Source: Desulfobacteraceae bacterium
GTDB taxonomy: Bacteria > Desulfobacterota > Desulfobacteria > Desulfobacterales > JAABTS01
Assembly (NCBI GenBank): GCA_011389735.1
Contig: JAABTS010000044.1
Span: 1-36,399 of the forward strand
Direction of reading: 5' to 3'
DNA: 36,399 bases
The notes under the pieces were generated by a model. It saw nothing but the letters and a program-made list of their open reading frames with translations. It ran no database searches and was not told the origin of the DNA. Positions 16,262-23,491 of this stretch are shown here, piece by piece. How positions within the stretch are numbered: position 1 is the first letter of the stretch; each line of letters starts with the position of its first letter. A program made the translations under genes and the position numbers.

Positions 16262-16387
16262 ATTGAAAAGGGATATTCATAATCTTTGATAAAAACAAAT
16301 ATTTGAATTCTGTTTGCGTTTATGGGATAATTTAACATGCTGGATAAAGAAGGATTGAAACTTATGAGAAAAAAGAAAGGAAAACCA

Positions 16388-16615
16388 ATGCTATTTGACC
16401 GAATAACCCGCAATCCTGCTCAGATGAACGGGCAACCGTGTATTAGAGGAATGAGGTTGACTATTCGACGTGTCTTGGAAGTGATGGCGATGTATCCTGA
16501 TCGTAGTGAAATTTTTGAAGAATATCCGGAATTAGAAGAAGAAGACCTTCGCCAGGCGCTTGAATTTGCGGCCGCGAGTTTGGATGATAGGCTCGTTGAG
16601 CTAAAGTGTGCATAA
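16388..16615 (+). CDS. DUF433 domain antitoxin-like protein
   Basis: A 75-aa DUF433 protein: FDRITRNPAQMNGQPCIRGM, then RLTIRRVLEVM and a helical end (EDLRQALEFAAASL). DUF433 proteins are usually the antitoxin partner of DUF5615/PIN-like toxins. The ATG at 16388 follows AAAGGAAA, and it gives the normal family length; the longer frame from 16337 is less likely. No DUF5615 gene follows, so this is an orphan. Confidence 0.75.
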   Translation: MLFDRITRNPAQMNGQPCIRGMRLTIRRVLEVMAMYPDRSEIFEEYPELEEEDLRQALEFAAASLDDRLVELKCA

Positions 16616-16652
16616 TGAATAAAGCTGCTGCCGCTCTTATAATTTGGAATGT

Positions 16653-16856
16653 ACCTGCTATGGCTTTTCAGATAATATGAGCAATCCGTTTAAAAAGAAT
16701 TCGACGAATTATAATGGCGTCAGGATATGCAAACACTCAGGCAAGAAGCAATTGATATGATTTTAAAGATGCCGGAATCTGTAAAAATAGATGGCATTAT
16801 GTATCGGTTATATGTTATCGACAAAATTCGAAAAGGCAGGGAAGCTGTTGCAGGGT
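16653..16856 (+). repeat. 204-bp direct repeat, copy 1
   Basis: From ACCTGCTATGGC to GTTGCAGGG this stretch is about 85-90% identical to 18883-19086, with both copies the same length. It contains the upstream region and the first about 43 codons of a small antitoxin-like gene. Confidence 0.85.
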
Positions 16857-16888
16857 GGGGTGATGAAAATCCATTGAATTTGGGATAA
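16727..16888 (+). pseudogene. Truncated small antitoxin-like gene, copy 1
   Basis: It reads MQTLRQEAIDMILKMPESVK, then IDGIMYRLYVIDKIRKGREAVAG, 53 codons in all. The first 43 residues match the second copy at 18957. After GREAVAG the sequence switches to an unrelated tail (WGDENPLNLG) instead of the expected helical end with a C-terminal Trp. The ATG is preceded by GTCAGGAT. It is probably a 3'-truncated antitoxin of the kind paired with RelE/ParE toxins. No toxin follows directly. Confidence 0.5.
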
Positions 16889-17067
16889 AAGTATCATCCG
16901 GTTTTTATTCCTTTCATCCTGCTTTTGTTCCAGTAAATTTTGATCGAGAAATCAGTTACCGGTCAGCCAATACCCTTTTTGGTTGCGCCTCAGATTCGGA
17001 ACAAATTCGGGAGGAAAAATTTGACTAAAATTGGCATGATTTTCTTCACCCCAGTAATGTACCATTT

Positions 17068-17346
17068 ATGATCAAGACGTTTAAACATAAAGGGTTGCGC
17101 AAATTTTATGAAACCGGTGAAGTCTCTGGCATTCAGCCAGGTCATAAACAAAAATTAAGAATTCGCTTAACAGCATTAGATACTGCCACCTGCATGGATG
17201 ATATGGATATACCAGGTTTTCGGCTTCATCCATTAAAAGGTGACCGAAAAGGGTTATGGGCGATCGACGTCAGTAAAAACTGGCGGGTTGTTTTTAACTT
17301 TCAGGAAGGCAATGTCTACGTTGTTGACTACGAGGATTATCACTAA
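17068..17346 (+). CDS. higB: HigB/RelE-family mRNA interferase toxin
   Basis: A 92-aa basic toxin of the HigB (plasmid-maintenance killer) group. It starts IKTFKHKGLRKFYETG and contains FRLHPLKGDRKGLWAIDVSKNWRVVF, with the expected beta-sheet core and C-terminal VVDYEDYH. HigB cleaves mRNA on the ribosome. The order toxin-then-antitoxin with a one-base TAATG overlap to higA is the standard HigBA arrangement. This is the only TA pair in the BREX region where both genes look intact. No clear ribosome site is seen ahead of the ATG. Confidence 0.9.
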   Translation: MIKTFKHKGLRKFYETGEVSGIQPGHKQKLRIRLTALDTATCMDDMDIPGFRLHPLKGDRKGLWAIDVSKNWRVVFNFQEGNVYVVDYEDYH

Positions 17347-17636
17347 TGGGTATGTTCAATCCCCCACATCCTGGTGAGTTTATAAAAGAGGTTTATCTTG
17401 ACCCATTTAATTTTAGCTACCGCACAGTGGCGGCAAAACTAAAGGTATCTCCCTCAACTTTACAAAGAATTATTAAAGGCAAAAGCAGCCTCACTCCCGA
17501 AATGGCTTTACGTTTATCAAAGACTCTTGGCCGTACCCCAGAGAGTTGGTTGACTATGCAAGATAATTATAATCTCTGGCAAGCAAGGCAGATCGTTAAT
17601 TTGGAAGAGGTTGAACAACTTCAAATTCCAGCATAA
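17346..17636 (+). CDS. higA: HigA-family antitoxin (XRE HTH)
   Basis: A 96-aa helix-turn-helix protein starting with the family signature NPPHPGEFIKE. The HTH is at about residues 26-60 (YRTVAAKLKVSPSTLQRIIKG, then LTPEMALRLSKTLGRTPESWL). HigA neutralises HigB and normally represses its own operon. It is translationally coupled to higB through overlapping stop and start codons. Confidence 0.92.
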   Translation: MGMFNPPHPGEFIKEVYLDPFNFSYRTVAAKLKVSPSTLQRIIKGKSSLTPEMALRLSKTLGRTPESWLTMQDNYNLWQARQIVNLEEVEQLQIPA

Positions 17637-17641
17637 AATCA

Positions 17642-17729
17642 ATAGGCTAACCCATAAGGATTGAACTGACCGGGCGTAAAAAAAATAGCCTATGGAAACC
17701 CGGATGGTCTTCCCGGTCAGATTCAATCC
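17642..17729. repeat. Interleaved inverted repeats downstream of higA
   Basis: GGATTGAACTGACCGGG (17658-17674) is complementary to 17712-17729 with one extra base. ATAGGCTA (17642-17649) is complementary to TAGCCTAT (17686-17693). The two stems interleave, so both together would form a pseudoknot-like fold. It may be the higBA transcript end or a small mobile element; there is no U-tract to call it a terminator. Confidence 0.5.
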
Positions 17730-17749
17730 ATTGTTCATCGTGTCAAGAT

Positions 17750-17881
17750 AAATCCGGATCGTTGGGATCGTAGGAAAAAATTCGTGAAATTCGATAATTC
17801 TGTCCAGTGGGTGAAAGTCCCACCTGATTAAAGCTGAGCCGGCGGATCAGTAGTGAAGTCTGAGAGGGTGTTTTAAAAATA
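17750..17881 (+). mobile_element. Possible group II intron 5' fragment
   Basis: The segment includes CCAGTGGGTGAAAGTCCCAC (17802-17821), a hairpin GTGGG-tgaaagt-CCCAC similar to one in domain I of many bacterial group II introns. It is followed by a second hairpin GAGGGTGTTTTAAAAATACCCTC-like stem at about 17863-17886. It ends where recognisable vapC sequence begins. No maturase is here. A separate intron 3' end lies at 26561-26732 on the other strand. The assignment rests on resemblance, and a long open frame through the same bases is an alternative. Confidence 0.3.
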
Positions 17882-18130
17882 CCCTCTAAGAGAAACAGGC
17901 TATCGCTTGAAGACGCCAGACGGGGGCTCGCCATTTTCAACAGCATACCCATTCGTTATATCGAGCCTGATTTTACAAACGCCGTGTCAATATCCAAACA
18001 AACCAACATGTATGCATATGACGCGTATTTTTTGGATTGCGCATTGAGGCGGAAAGCGCCATTCCTGACGCTTGATTCAAGGTTGAAAGCAATGGCGCAG
18101 GATCTTGGAATCACCATACTGGAGGTGTGA
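17882..18130 (+). pseudogene. VapC-like PIN-domain toxin, 5'-truncated
   Basis: The plus-strand frame ending at TGA 18128-18130 reads RLSLEDARRGLAIFNSIPI, then RYIEPDFTNAVSISKQTN, MYAYDAYFLDCALRRKAPFL and TLDSRLKAMAQDLGITILEV. The block YDAYFLDCALRRKAPFLTLD is the C-terminal half of a PIN domain and holds the third and fourth acidic positions. The N-terminal half with the first active-site Asp is missing, replaced by the intron-like segment. Two bases separate its stop from the Phd-like antitoxin ATG, the spacing of a once-working pair. Confidence 0.7.
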
Positions 18131-18131
18131 C

Positions 18132-18377
18132 ATGCATATTTACACATATTCGGAAGCCCGGCAAAAATTCGCCGCCGTTCTGGAGCAAGCCGAGAATACG
18201 GGAAAAGTTTTAATCCGAAGAAAGGACGGGCGTGTTTTTGCTTTGGTTCCTGAAAAAACAGCGGTCTCCCCTTTGGATGTTCCTTCAATAAAGGCTGATA
18301 TTACAACTGAAGAACTGGTCAATATCATACGCGAGGGAAGGGAAAGGCGGGATCATGACATGAACCGGGGATTTTAA
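18132..18377 (+). CDS. Phd/YefM-family antitoxin
   Basis: An 81-aa antitoxin: MHIYTYSEARQKFAAVLEQA, a central KVLIRRKDGRVFALVP strand-turn-strand, and an extended C-terminus (SIKADITTEELVNIIREGRE). This is the usual DNA-binding N-terminus plus toxin-binding tail of Phd proteins. GGAGG (18121-18125) within the end of the vapC remnant is its ribosome site. Its likely partner is the truncated upstream PIN gene, so it now lacks a working toxin. Confidence 0.85.
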   Translation: MHIYTYSEARQKFAAVLEQAENTGKVLIRRKDGRVFALVPEKTAVSPLDVPSIKADITTEELVNIIREGRERRDHDMNRGF

Positions 18378-18410
18378 CGGATTGCTCGGATTTCGTGGAT
18401 TCAGAGGTAG

Positions 18411-18430
18411 GGCGGGGTTCCGTCCCCGCC
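18411..18430. repeat. GC-rich hairpin GGCGGGG...CCCCGCC
   Basis: A perfect 7-bp stem with a 6-base loop lies within a GTAGGGCGGGG context between the Phd antitoxin and the next antitoxin. The same GTAGGG-type motif recurs in the repeat cluster at the window end. There is no T-tract, so it is not a typical terminator. Nothing else is seen in 18378-18527. Confidence 0.6.
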
Positions 18431-18527
18431 GTCTCGTCATCCATTGATACATCGGCGGAAGCGCCACCCATATGCAACAGGCTAACGTCAAAAAATATTT
18501 TATCACAAAGATAAATGGGAGAATAAA

Positions 18528-18746
18528 ATGGAACTCGAATATTTAACGGATAAACAAGGACATCATAAAGCTGTTGTTGTTCCGATTGATATCTGGAAAA
18601 AAATAATATCGACGGACAGCCCTTCGATTGAAGAATTAACCGAAGGAATGGAGGATTATTGTTTGAACAAGGCGATGGATGAGGCGAAATATTATACTGC
18701 GGTTGGTCGTGAAGAAGCTCTGAAATTTTTAGAGGAAGAAAATTGA
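18528..18746 (+). CDS. Antitoxin-like protein upstream of a RelE stub
   Basis: A 72-aa acidic protein: MELEYLTDKQGHHKAVVVPI, DIWKKII and an acidic helical end KAMDEAKYYTAVGREEALKF. It resembles Phd/RelB-like antitoxins. GGGAGAA lies before the ATG. Its TGA overlaps the ATG of a RelE-like start (TGATG), the coupling normal for such pairs. The partner is truncated after about 22 residues, so this antitoxin no longer has an intact toxin beside it. Confidence 0.65.
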   Translation: MELEYLTDKQGHHKAVVVPIDIWKKIISTDSPSIEELTEGMEDYCLNKAMDEAKYYTAVGREEALKFLEEEN

Positions 18747-18883
18747 TGGAAGTCACCTATAACAAGCTTTTTTTGAATGATTTGAAAAAGCTGAAAAAAT
18801 TGCTAAAAATTCTCACCGAAAAGGCGCAAAGTTCGCAAAGAATTCTCTGCGCTCTCCGCGCCTCTGCGGTGAACAATAAATGA
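18746..18883 (+). pseudogene. RelE-like toxin stub truncated at a hairpin repeat
   Basis: The frame starts MEVTYNKLFLNDLKKLKK, a good RelE-type beginning. From residue 24 it runs into the CACCGC repeat (18813-18872) and ends as repeat-encoded residues plus VNNK. A RelE toxin is 85-95 aa, so the catalytic part is gone. The antitoxin upstream is whole. Confidence 0.7.
18813..18872. repeat. CACCGC hairpin repeat, copy 1
   Basis: TCACCGAAAAGGCGCAAAG at the left is an imperfect complement of CTCCGCGCCTCTGCGGTGA at the right, giving a 60-bp near-palindrome. Closely related units lie at 19716-19773 and 26036-26108, and half a unit at 14759. Confidence 0.85.
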
Positions 18884-19086
18884 CCTGCTATGGCGTTTCA
18901 GATAATATGAGCAATTCGTTTAAAAATAACTCGAAGAATTTAAATGGAGTCAGGATATGCAAACACTCAGGCAAGAGGCTATCGATGTAATTTCAAAGAT
19001 GCCGGAATCTGTAAAAATTGATGATATTATGTATCGGCTGTATGTTATTGACAAAATTCGAAAGGGTAGAGAGGCTGTTGCAGGGG
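18883..19086 (+). repeat. 204-bp direct repeat, copy 2
   Basis: The partner of 16653-16856, same length and orientation, starting directly at the TGA of the RelE stub. Recombination between the copies would delete higBA, the vapC remnant, the Phd antitoxin and the RelE stub. Confidence 0.85.
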
Positions 19087-19135
19087 AAACGTCGTTTCAA
19101 TCGAAGCAATGAAAAATGAAGTCAAATTATGGTGA
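18957..19135 (+). pseudogene. Frameshifted small antitoxin-like gene, copy 2
   Basis: It opens with MQTLRQEAIDVISKMPESVK, then IDDIMYRLYVIDKIRKGREAVAG. In frame it stops at 19112. Adding one base at the GGGG run (19083-19086) restores NVVSIEAMKNEVKLW and a stop at 19135, the kind of helical tail with a final Trp expected for this antitoxin type. The break is therefore a one-base deletion in a G run, a slippage or a sequencing error. No intact toxin follows; the rest up to 19207 holds nothing I recognise. Confidence 0.55.
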
Positions 19136-19207
19136 ATGTTCTCATAAAAATACACCACAAAGGCGATGAGTACGATGATACATTTCGATAGTTGAAAAGG
19201 AACTTTC

Positions 19208-19486
19208 ATGATTTCTGATAAAGACAAACAGATCATCATTTCTCTGGCGGAAAAATACAACGTGCGGGAAATGTATCTTTTTGGTTCCTCCGTGGAAAAG
19301 GAAACTGAACCAAATGATATTGATATCGCGGTCAGAGGTATCGCTCCGGATGATTTTTTCGATTTTTACGGAAAATTATTAAGGTTATTGTCAAAACCCG
19401 TGGATGTGGTCAATCTCGCCAATGTATCTCGTTTCACGGATGCAATCGAAAAAACGGGGATCAAAATATATGAGCAGTCTACCTGA
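19208..19486 (+). CDS. MNT-type nucleotidyltransferase (antitoxin-like)
   Basis: A 92-aa minimal nucleotidyltransferase. The polymerase-beta motif LFGSSVEKETEPNDIDIAV (about residues 24-42) has the GS and the D-x-D catalytic pair. In MntA/HepT systems such proteins modify and silence a HEPN RNase toxin. No HEPN gene is adjacent: the next gene starts inside its last 17 bp in another frame. It may be an orphan or may have lost its partner. AAAGGAAC precedes the ATG. Confidence 0.8.
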   Translation: MISDKDKQIIISLAEKYNVREMYLFGSSVEKETEPNDIDIAVRGIAPDDFFDFYGKLLRLLSKPVDVVNLANVSRFTDAIEKTGIKIYEQST

Positions 19487-19691
19487 AAATATTTTAACAA
19501 AATTTAACAGGCTTCCGGCTGAATTAAAACAGGAAGCAGCGGATTTTGTAGAATTCTTGATGCTGAAACATGAAAATCAAATACAGAACCAAAGCCGGAA
19601 AAAGCCTCAATTTGGAAGCTGCAAGGGGCTGTTTGTCATACCGGATGATTTTGACGAACCATTAAAGGATTTTAATTCCTATATGAAATGA
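19470..19691 (+). CDS. DUF2281-family antitoxin-like protein
   Basis: A 73-aa protein: LPENILTKFNRLPAELKQEA, ADFVEFLM, and the conserved C-terminal GSCKGLFVIPDDFDEPLKDF that marks DUF2281 proteins. These are usually VapB-like partners of PIN toxins. It overlaps the nucleotidyltransferase by 17 bp. Its stop (ATGA) overlaps the start of a toxin stub that stops being VapC-like after five residues. Confidence 0.8.
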   Translation: MSSLPENILTKFNRLPAELKQEAADFVEFLMLKHENQIQNQSRKKPQFGSCKGLFVIPDDFDEPLKDFNSYMK

Positions 19692-19774
19692 ATCTCTTTT
19701 TAACTCAGGAATATGCACCGCAACGGCGCAAAGTTCGCAAAGAAATCTCCGCGATCTCCGCGTCTCTGCGGTGA
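19688..19774 (+). pseudogene. VapC-like toxin stub truncated near a hairpin repeat
   Basis: ATG 19688 overlaps the DUF2281 stop, as in DUF2281-VapC operons, and gives MNLFL, a usual PIN-domain start before the first Asp. It then reads TQEYA and enters the CACCGC repeat at 19716, ending at 19774. Only the first residues of the toxin remain. Evidence is positional plus five residues, so confidence is moderate. Confidence 0.45.
19716..19773. repeat. CACCGC hairpin repeat, copy 2
   Basis: CACCGCAACGGCGCAAAG and CTCCGCGTCTCTGCGGTG form the arms of a 58-bp near-palindrome. It is followed 26 bp later by the pglZ ATG. Confidence 0.85.
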
Positions 19775-19799
19775 ACAAAAACATTGAAAATACATAAAC

Positions 19800-22412
19800 A
19801 TGAACCTGACTCAAATACAAACAGCGTTAAACACATTATTTCATGAAAAAGGCGAACGCATTGTTTTCTGGCATGACGGCGACAGAGAGTTTGAAGACTC
19901 GCTGCCGTCGATCGAACTGGACGGAATCAAGACGGTCCGGATGGATACGGTTGCGCCTCTGGAATTGAAAATCGATATCGAATCCGGCGATCCCGAAACC
20001 AGGTGGCTCCTTTACGCCCCGTTCCACGAACCTGATCCCGAAGACGACTGGCTCCTGGATATCCGAATGTACAGCGAAAGTTTTCAAGCGGATAAGGCGT
20101 CGATCATCTTCAATGAATTGAACCTGGCCCATCAAAGCGTCCGGCCGTATTTAAAAACGCGCACCCTCTTTTTCAATAATAAGGAACGTTTGAACCGGCT
20201 CCGGAAATGGGTGAAACCCGAAGACCGGGAAGACGATATCGATTTGAAAATGCTGGCGGTGGTTGTCCGGGCCGACCAGCCGGATTTCTTTTCCGTGCTG
20301 TTGAAACTGTTCGAGTCTTATTGCAACGGCGGCGAGTTGAATCTGACCGAACCGTCCGTGCGATGGGCTGAGATTGAAAAGCTTGAACTGGCGCCGTCCT
20401 TCTGGAATTTCGCGGCCCGGATGTTCGGCTACGTCAATGAGGACAACCCGAAAATCAGCGATTTTCTGATCCGTTTGTTTGTCACCGATTTCGCCAATCA
20501 ACTCAAGAGCGATCCGCCGGCGGCGTTGGCGCATTTTGTGATTCAGAATCAGGATTACGCCATGAACGCCACGGTCTTTCCGGCGCAATGGCGGAGCAAT
20601 CTGCATCATTTCAGGAATTACAACCGGATTTCTAACCATATCGGTGAAAAGCTGAAGATTAAGGACCTGCTGATCGCCTGTCCGGTGGAGGATCTCGCGG
20701 ATGTCATGACCTTCGAGGCTGCGGAACGGCGAATCATCAGCGGATTGCGGGACCGGATCATCAAGGGCGCCGATACCGGCGATTCCGTCAGAAATCTGAT
20801 AAAAATACGGCTTGACGGTTATTGGGCGACCGCCGTTATGGACACATCAGGAAAGGCGAACCAATACCGCACCGTATACGCCGCGCTCGAAGCCGCGCTT
20901 CAATTGTTCGATCTTCGCACCGAGTACGGAGACGGATTCAGTTTTCAGAGCGCGGAGGCCATGTTCAAAGCTTACTCCGGTGCATTGTTCCGGTTCGATC
21001 AGCTTTACCGGCGATTCAGCGAACTTTCGGACGACGTGGAAACGGCGGGCTGGGATATATTGAAAAAATTGCGTAGGACCGTTGAGGACTGCTACAGCGG
21101 ATGGTTCATGGACCGGATCGCCCTGACATGGGGAGAATTTCTTGACGGCGGAGGCTTTTTGACACAATGGAAACTGCCGGGTATCGTCAATCAGTTTGAT
21201 TTTTTCAACCGGTATGTGCAGCCGTCGCTTAACGAGCCCGGAAGGAGCCGGATTTTCGTGGTAATCAGCGACGGATTTCGGTATGAAGCCGCCGAGGAAT
21301 TGATGCGGACCATCAATGGGAAACAACGCCTGAAAGCCGAAATTCAACCGATGCTGTCCGTGCTGCCGAGCGACACTGCGACAGGCATGGCGGCCTTACT
21401 GCCTCATAAAAAATTGACTTTCAACGAGAAATCCGGCGTGGTTCTGGTGGACGGCAAACCGTCCGGGTCACTGGAACAGCGGTCGAAAATTCTGTCCGGA
21501 CATCATGGGATCGCGATCAAAGACGACGCGTTGACGGCCATGAGCCGGGATCAGGGACGAGAATTCGTCAAACCGCACCGGATTATTTACGTTTACAACG
21601 ACCGGGTGGATTCGACCGGCGACAAAGCGGGGTCGGAAGATCAGACCTTCGGCGCCGTAAGAAAGGCCATCGACGACCTTGCGGCGCTGGTCAATTATAT
21701 CATCAATAATTTGAACGGAACCCGTGTGGTCATCACCGCGGATCATGGATTCGTGTATCAGGATACGCCGCCCGCGCCGATGGACAAAAGCGTTTTTGAC
21801 AAGACCGGCAAGGATGTGGTGAAAGATCATAAACGGTTCGTCCTGGGGCGGGGACTTGAAAAATCCAAAAACACTTTTTGGGCTGATACGGCCGTCACGG
21901 CGAAATGCAGCGGCATGAACGTTCTGACGCCCAAGGGAACGAACCGGTTCAATTTCATGGGCGGAGCCAAATATTACCACGGCGGGCCTCTGCTTCAGGA
22001 AATCGTTGTTCCCGTATTGACCGTGTCGGAATTGAAAGGCAAACGGCTCGAAGAGACCGCGATCCGGCAGGTAGGTGTGGCCATGGTCGGAACGTATAAA
22101 AAAGTGGTCACCAATATCCCCCGGTTCGAATTCATCCAGACCGACGCCGTATCCGACCGGCTGAAACCGCGAAGCCTGAAGATATCCATCCGGGATGGAA
22201 ACGAATTGATCAGCGACGAAAAACTCCTGACATTCGACAGCGAATCGCAGTCCCTCGACGACCGGAAAAAAGATGTCCGGCTGACGCTGAAATCCGGACA
22301 AACAATAGACAACAATCGCGAATATTATCTGGTGCTTAGAAACGCCGATGACGACACTGAATATGACCGGATTTCTCTTGTGATTGATATTACGTTCGCG
22401 AACGACTTTTAG
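19800..22412 (+). CDS. pglZ: BREX alkaline-phosphatase-like protein PglZ (BrxZ), type A
   Basis: An 870-aa protein of the PglZ family with an alkaline-phosphatase-superfamily core. The first metal-site motif VVISDGFRYEAAEEL is near residues 486-500 with Asp at about 490. The second, ITADHGFVYQ, is near 646-655 with its Asp-His pair. The N-terminal 450 residues are the usual helical BREX-specific part, including RTLFFNNKERL. The C-terminal beta-rich segment is complete. PglZ members have metal-dependent nuclease or phosphodiesterase activity and form the BREX core with PglX, BrxB and BrxC. Its ATG follows the TA remnants, so expression depends on transcription through them or on a local promoter not recognised here. 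Confidence 0.95.
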   Translation: MNLTQIQTALNTLFHEKGERIVFWHDGDREFEDSLPSIELDGIKTVRMDTVAPLELKIDIESGDPETRWLLYAPFHEPDPEDDWLLDIRMYSESFQADKASIIFNELNLAHQSVRPYLKTRTLFFNNKERLNRLRKWVKPEDREDDIDLKMLAVVVRADQPDFFSVLLKLFESYCNGGELNLTEPSVRWAEIEKLELAPSFWNFAARMFGYVNEDNPKISDFLIRLFVTDFANQLKSDPPAALAHFVIQNQDYAMNATVFPAQWRSNLHHFRNYNRISNHIGEKLKIKDLLIACPVEDLADVMTFEAAERRIISGLRDRIIKGADTGDSVRNLIKIRLDGYWATAVMDTSGKANQYRTVYAALEAALQLFDLRTEYGDGFSFQSAEAMFKAYSGALFRFDQLYRRFSELSDDVETAGWDILKKLRRTVEDCYSGWFMDRIALTWGEFLDGGGFLTQWKLPGIVNQFDFFNRYVQPSLNEPGRSRIFVVISDGFRYEAAEELMRTINGKQRLKAEIQPMLSVLPSDTATGMAALLPHKKLTFNEKSGVVLVDGKPSGSLEQRSKILSGHHGIAIKDDALTAMSRDQGREFVKPHRIIYVYNDRVDSTGDKAGSEDQTFGAVRKAIDDLAALVNYIINNLNGTRVVITADHGFVYQDTPPAPMDKSVFDKTGKDVVKDHKRFVLGRGLEKSKNTFWADTAVTAKCSGMNVLTPKGTNRFNFMGGAKYYHGGPLLQEIVVPVLTVSELKGKRLEETAIRQVGVAMVGTYKKVVTNIPRFEFIQTDAVSDRLKPRSLKISIRDGNELISDEKLLTFDSESQSLDDRKKDVRLTLKSGQTIDNNREYYLVLRNADDDTEYDRISLVIDITFANDF

Positions 22413-22461
22413 AGTTATACTGGATTATGAATGTTGAATTGGAAATATATACTTCCAATGG

Positions 22462-22556
22462 TCATAAATGAAAACTTTTATGGATGGGACATGATAGCGA
22501 CTTTTAATTTAAAAATGTTGCAAGCTGCGTTTCTGCATTCTTATCATTTATGCATT
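22462..22556 (+). repeat. Direct repeat flanking the FxLYD-like gene, left copy
   Basis: Starting TCATAAATGAAA and including TTTTATGG, GGGACATGAT, TTTAAAAAT and GCATTCTT, it aligns with 23363-23458 at about 80% identity. A single ATGAATGTTGAATT heptamer unit (22426-22439) lies just upstream, after the pglZ stop. Confidence 0.75.
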
Positions 22557-22653
22557 AGGAGGCGTAGAAAAAAACTTTTGTGCTTTTTAAGGACGCGCTT
22601 TTAAAGCACCTGCCTCATTGTTGACTTTATGCTAATTAAGAAAAGGAGATTAC

Positions 22654-23325
22654 ATGCAAAGCTCAAATGAAAGACATTCCAGGATATCCGAATGTTATTT
22701 AATCGTTTTATGTCTAATATCGATTTTTATATTTAAATCGACGGTAGTTGCAGGGAATCCGGGACAAATTAATTTCCAAGAAAGCCTGAAAATTATCGAT
22801 AGCAAAATTCACTTTTCTTCAAGTGAAAATCATAATTCTATTTCATGTATTGGAACTATTCAAAACAATTCAGGCTTATATTGGGATGAATTAGTAATCG
22901 AAGTGCAATATTTTAATAAAGAAAACACTCTGATCGATACAATTACTGAATATTATTATGATTTAGTTGTTCCTGCAAATGATAAGGCGGCCTTTCGTAT
23001 AAAAGGCGTTGCGGATAAAAGCGCGAGTGAGTATATTGATCACAAGGCGCGCATAACCACCGCAAAAGTTTATAATAAACCGCAGAAAAAAACAAAAAAC
23101 AAAGCGTTGACTAAAATGCTGATTAGCTGGGCGCCATTATTGTTTCTTATCGCCATTTGGATCATATTTATGAAAAAATTAAGTGGGAAAAATTCGCCTC
23201 AGCGCGAAATGATGGCGACGCAAAAAGAGCTGATCGAGCTGATAAAAGAGCAAAACAGCTTGTTTAAAAATCTTGTTGAAGTAATCGCCAATCACACTGC
23301 AAAAATCGAATCGAACGACAAATAA
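22654..23325 (+). CDS. Membrane-anchored protein with FxLYD-like domain
   Basis: A 223-aa protein. An N-terminal hydrophobic segment (about 13-35) acts as a signal or anchor. Residues 40-145 form a beta-rich extracytoplasmic domain (SCIGTIQNNSGLYWDELVIE, later YYYDLVVPANDKAAFRIKG) that resembles FxLYD domains. A second membrane span (WAPLLFLIAIWIIFMKKL, near 168-185) and a short cytoplasmic helix rich in Glu, Lys and Gln follow. GGAGAT precedes the ATG. It is more AT-rich than the brx genes and is bracketed by direct repeats, so it looks inserted between pglZ and brxL. No function is assigned. Confidence 0.6.
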   Translation: MQSSNERHSRISECYLIVLCLISIFIFKSTVVAGNPGQINFQESLKIIDSKIHFSSSENHNSISCIGTIQNNSGLYWDELVIEVQYFNKENTLIDTITEYYYDLVVPANDKAAFRIKGVADKSASEYIDHKARITTAKVYNKPQKKTKNKALTKMLISWAPLLFLIAIWIIFMKKLSGKNSPQREMMATQKELIELIKEQNSLFKNLVEVIANHTAKIESNDK

Positions 23326-23362
23326 TGTAAAGCATATCCGGGGGAATGTTTACTCTCAATAA

Positions 23363-23458
23363 TCATAAATGAAAGTTTTTATGGAAGGGACATGATTGTG
23401 ACTTTAGCTTTAAAAATATTGTAGGAGGCGGTTTATGCATTCTTTATTATTTATGCCC
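23363..23458 (+). repeat. Direct repeat flanking the FxLYD-like gene, right copy
   Basis: It repeats the left copy at 22462-22556 in the same order: TCATAAATGAAA, TTTTATGG, GGGACATGAT, TTTAAAAAT, GCATTCTT. The 900-bp spacing places the gene exactly between the copies. Confidence 0.75.
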
Positions 23459-23491
23459 ATTAAAAGTATATAGTTCAATCTTTAAGGGCTT

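Noticed and set aside
17691-17824. A plus-strand open frame through the intron-like segment
   Set aside because: It reads sensibly for about 45 codons but has no start codon in place and no recognised family; kept only as an alternative reading.
19132-19191. A 19-codon GTG frame after the frameshifted antitoxin as a toxin stub
   Set aside because: It overlaps the expected antitoxin stop as a partner would, but is too short and has no clear toxin sequence.
21468-22301. A 277-codon minus-strand open frame across pglZ
   Set aside because: It opposes the conserved phosphatase-like core of PglZ and shows no domain.
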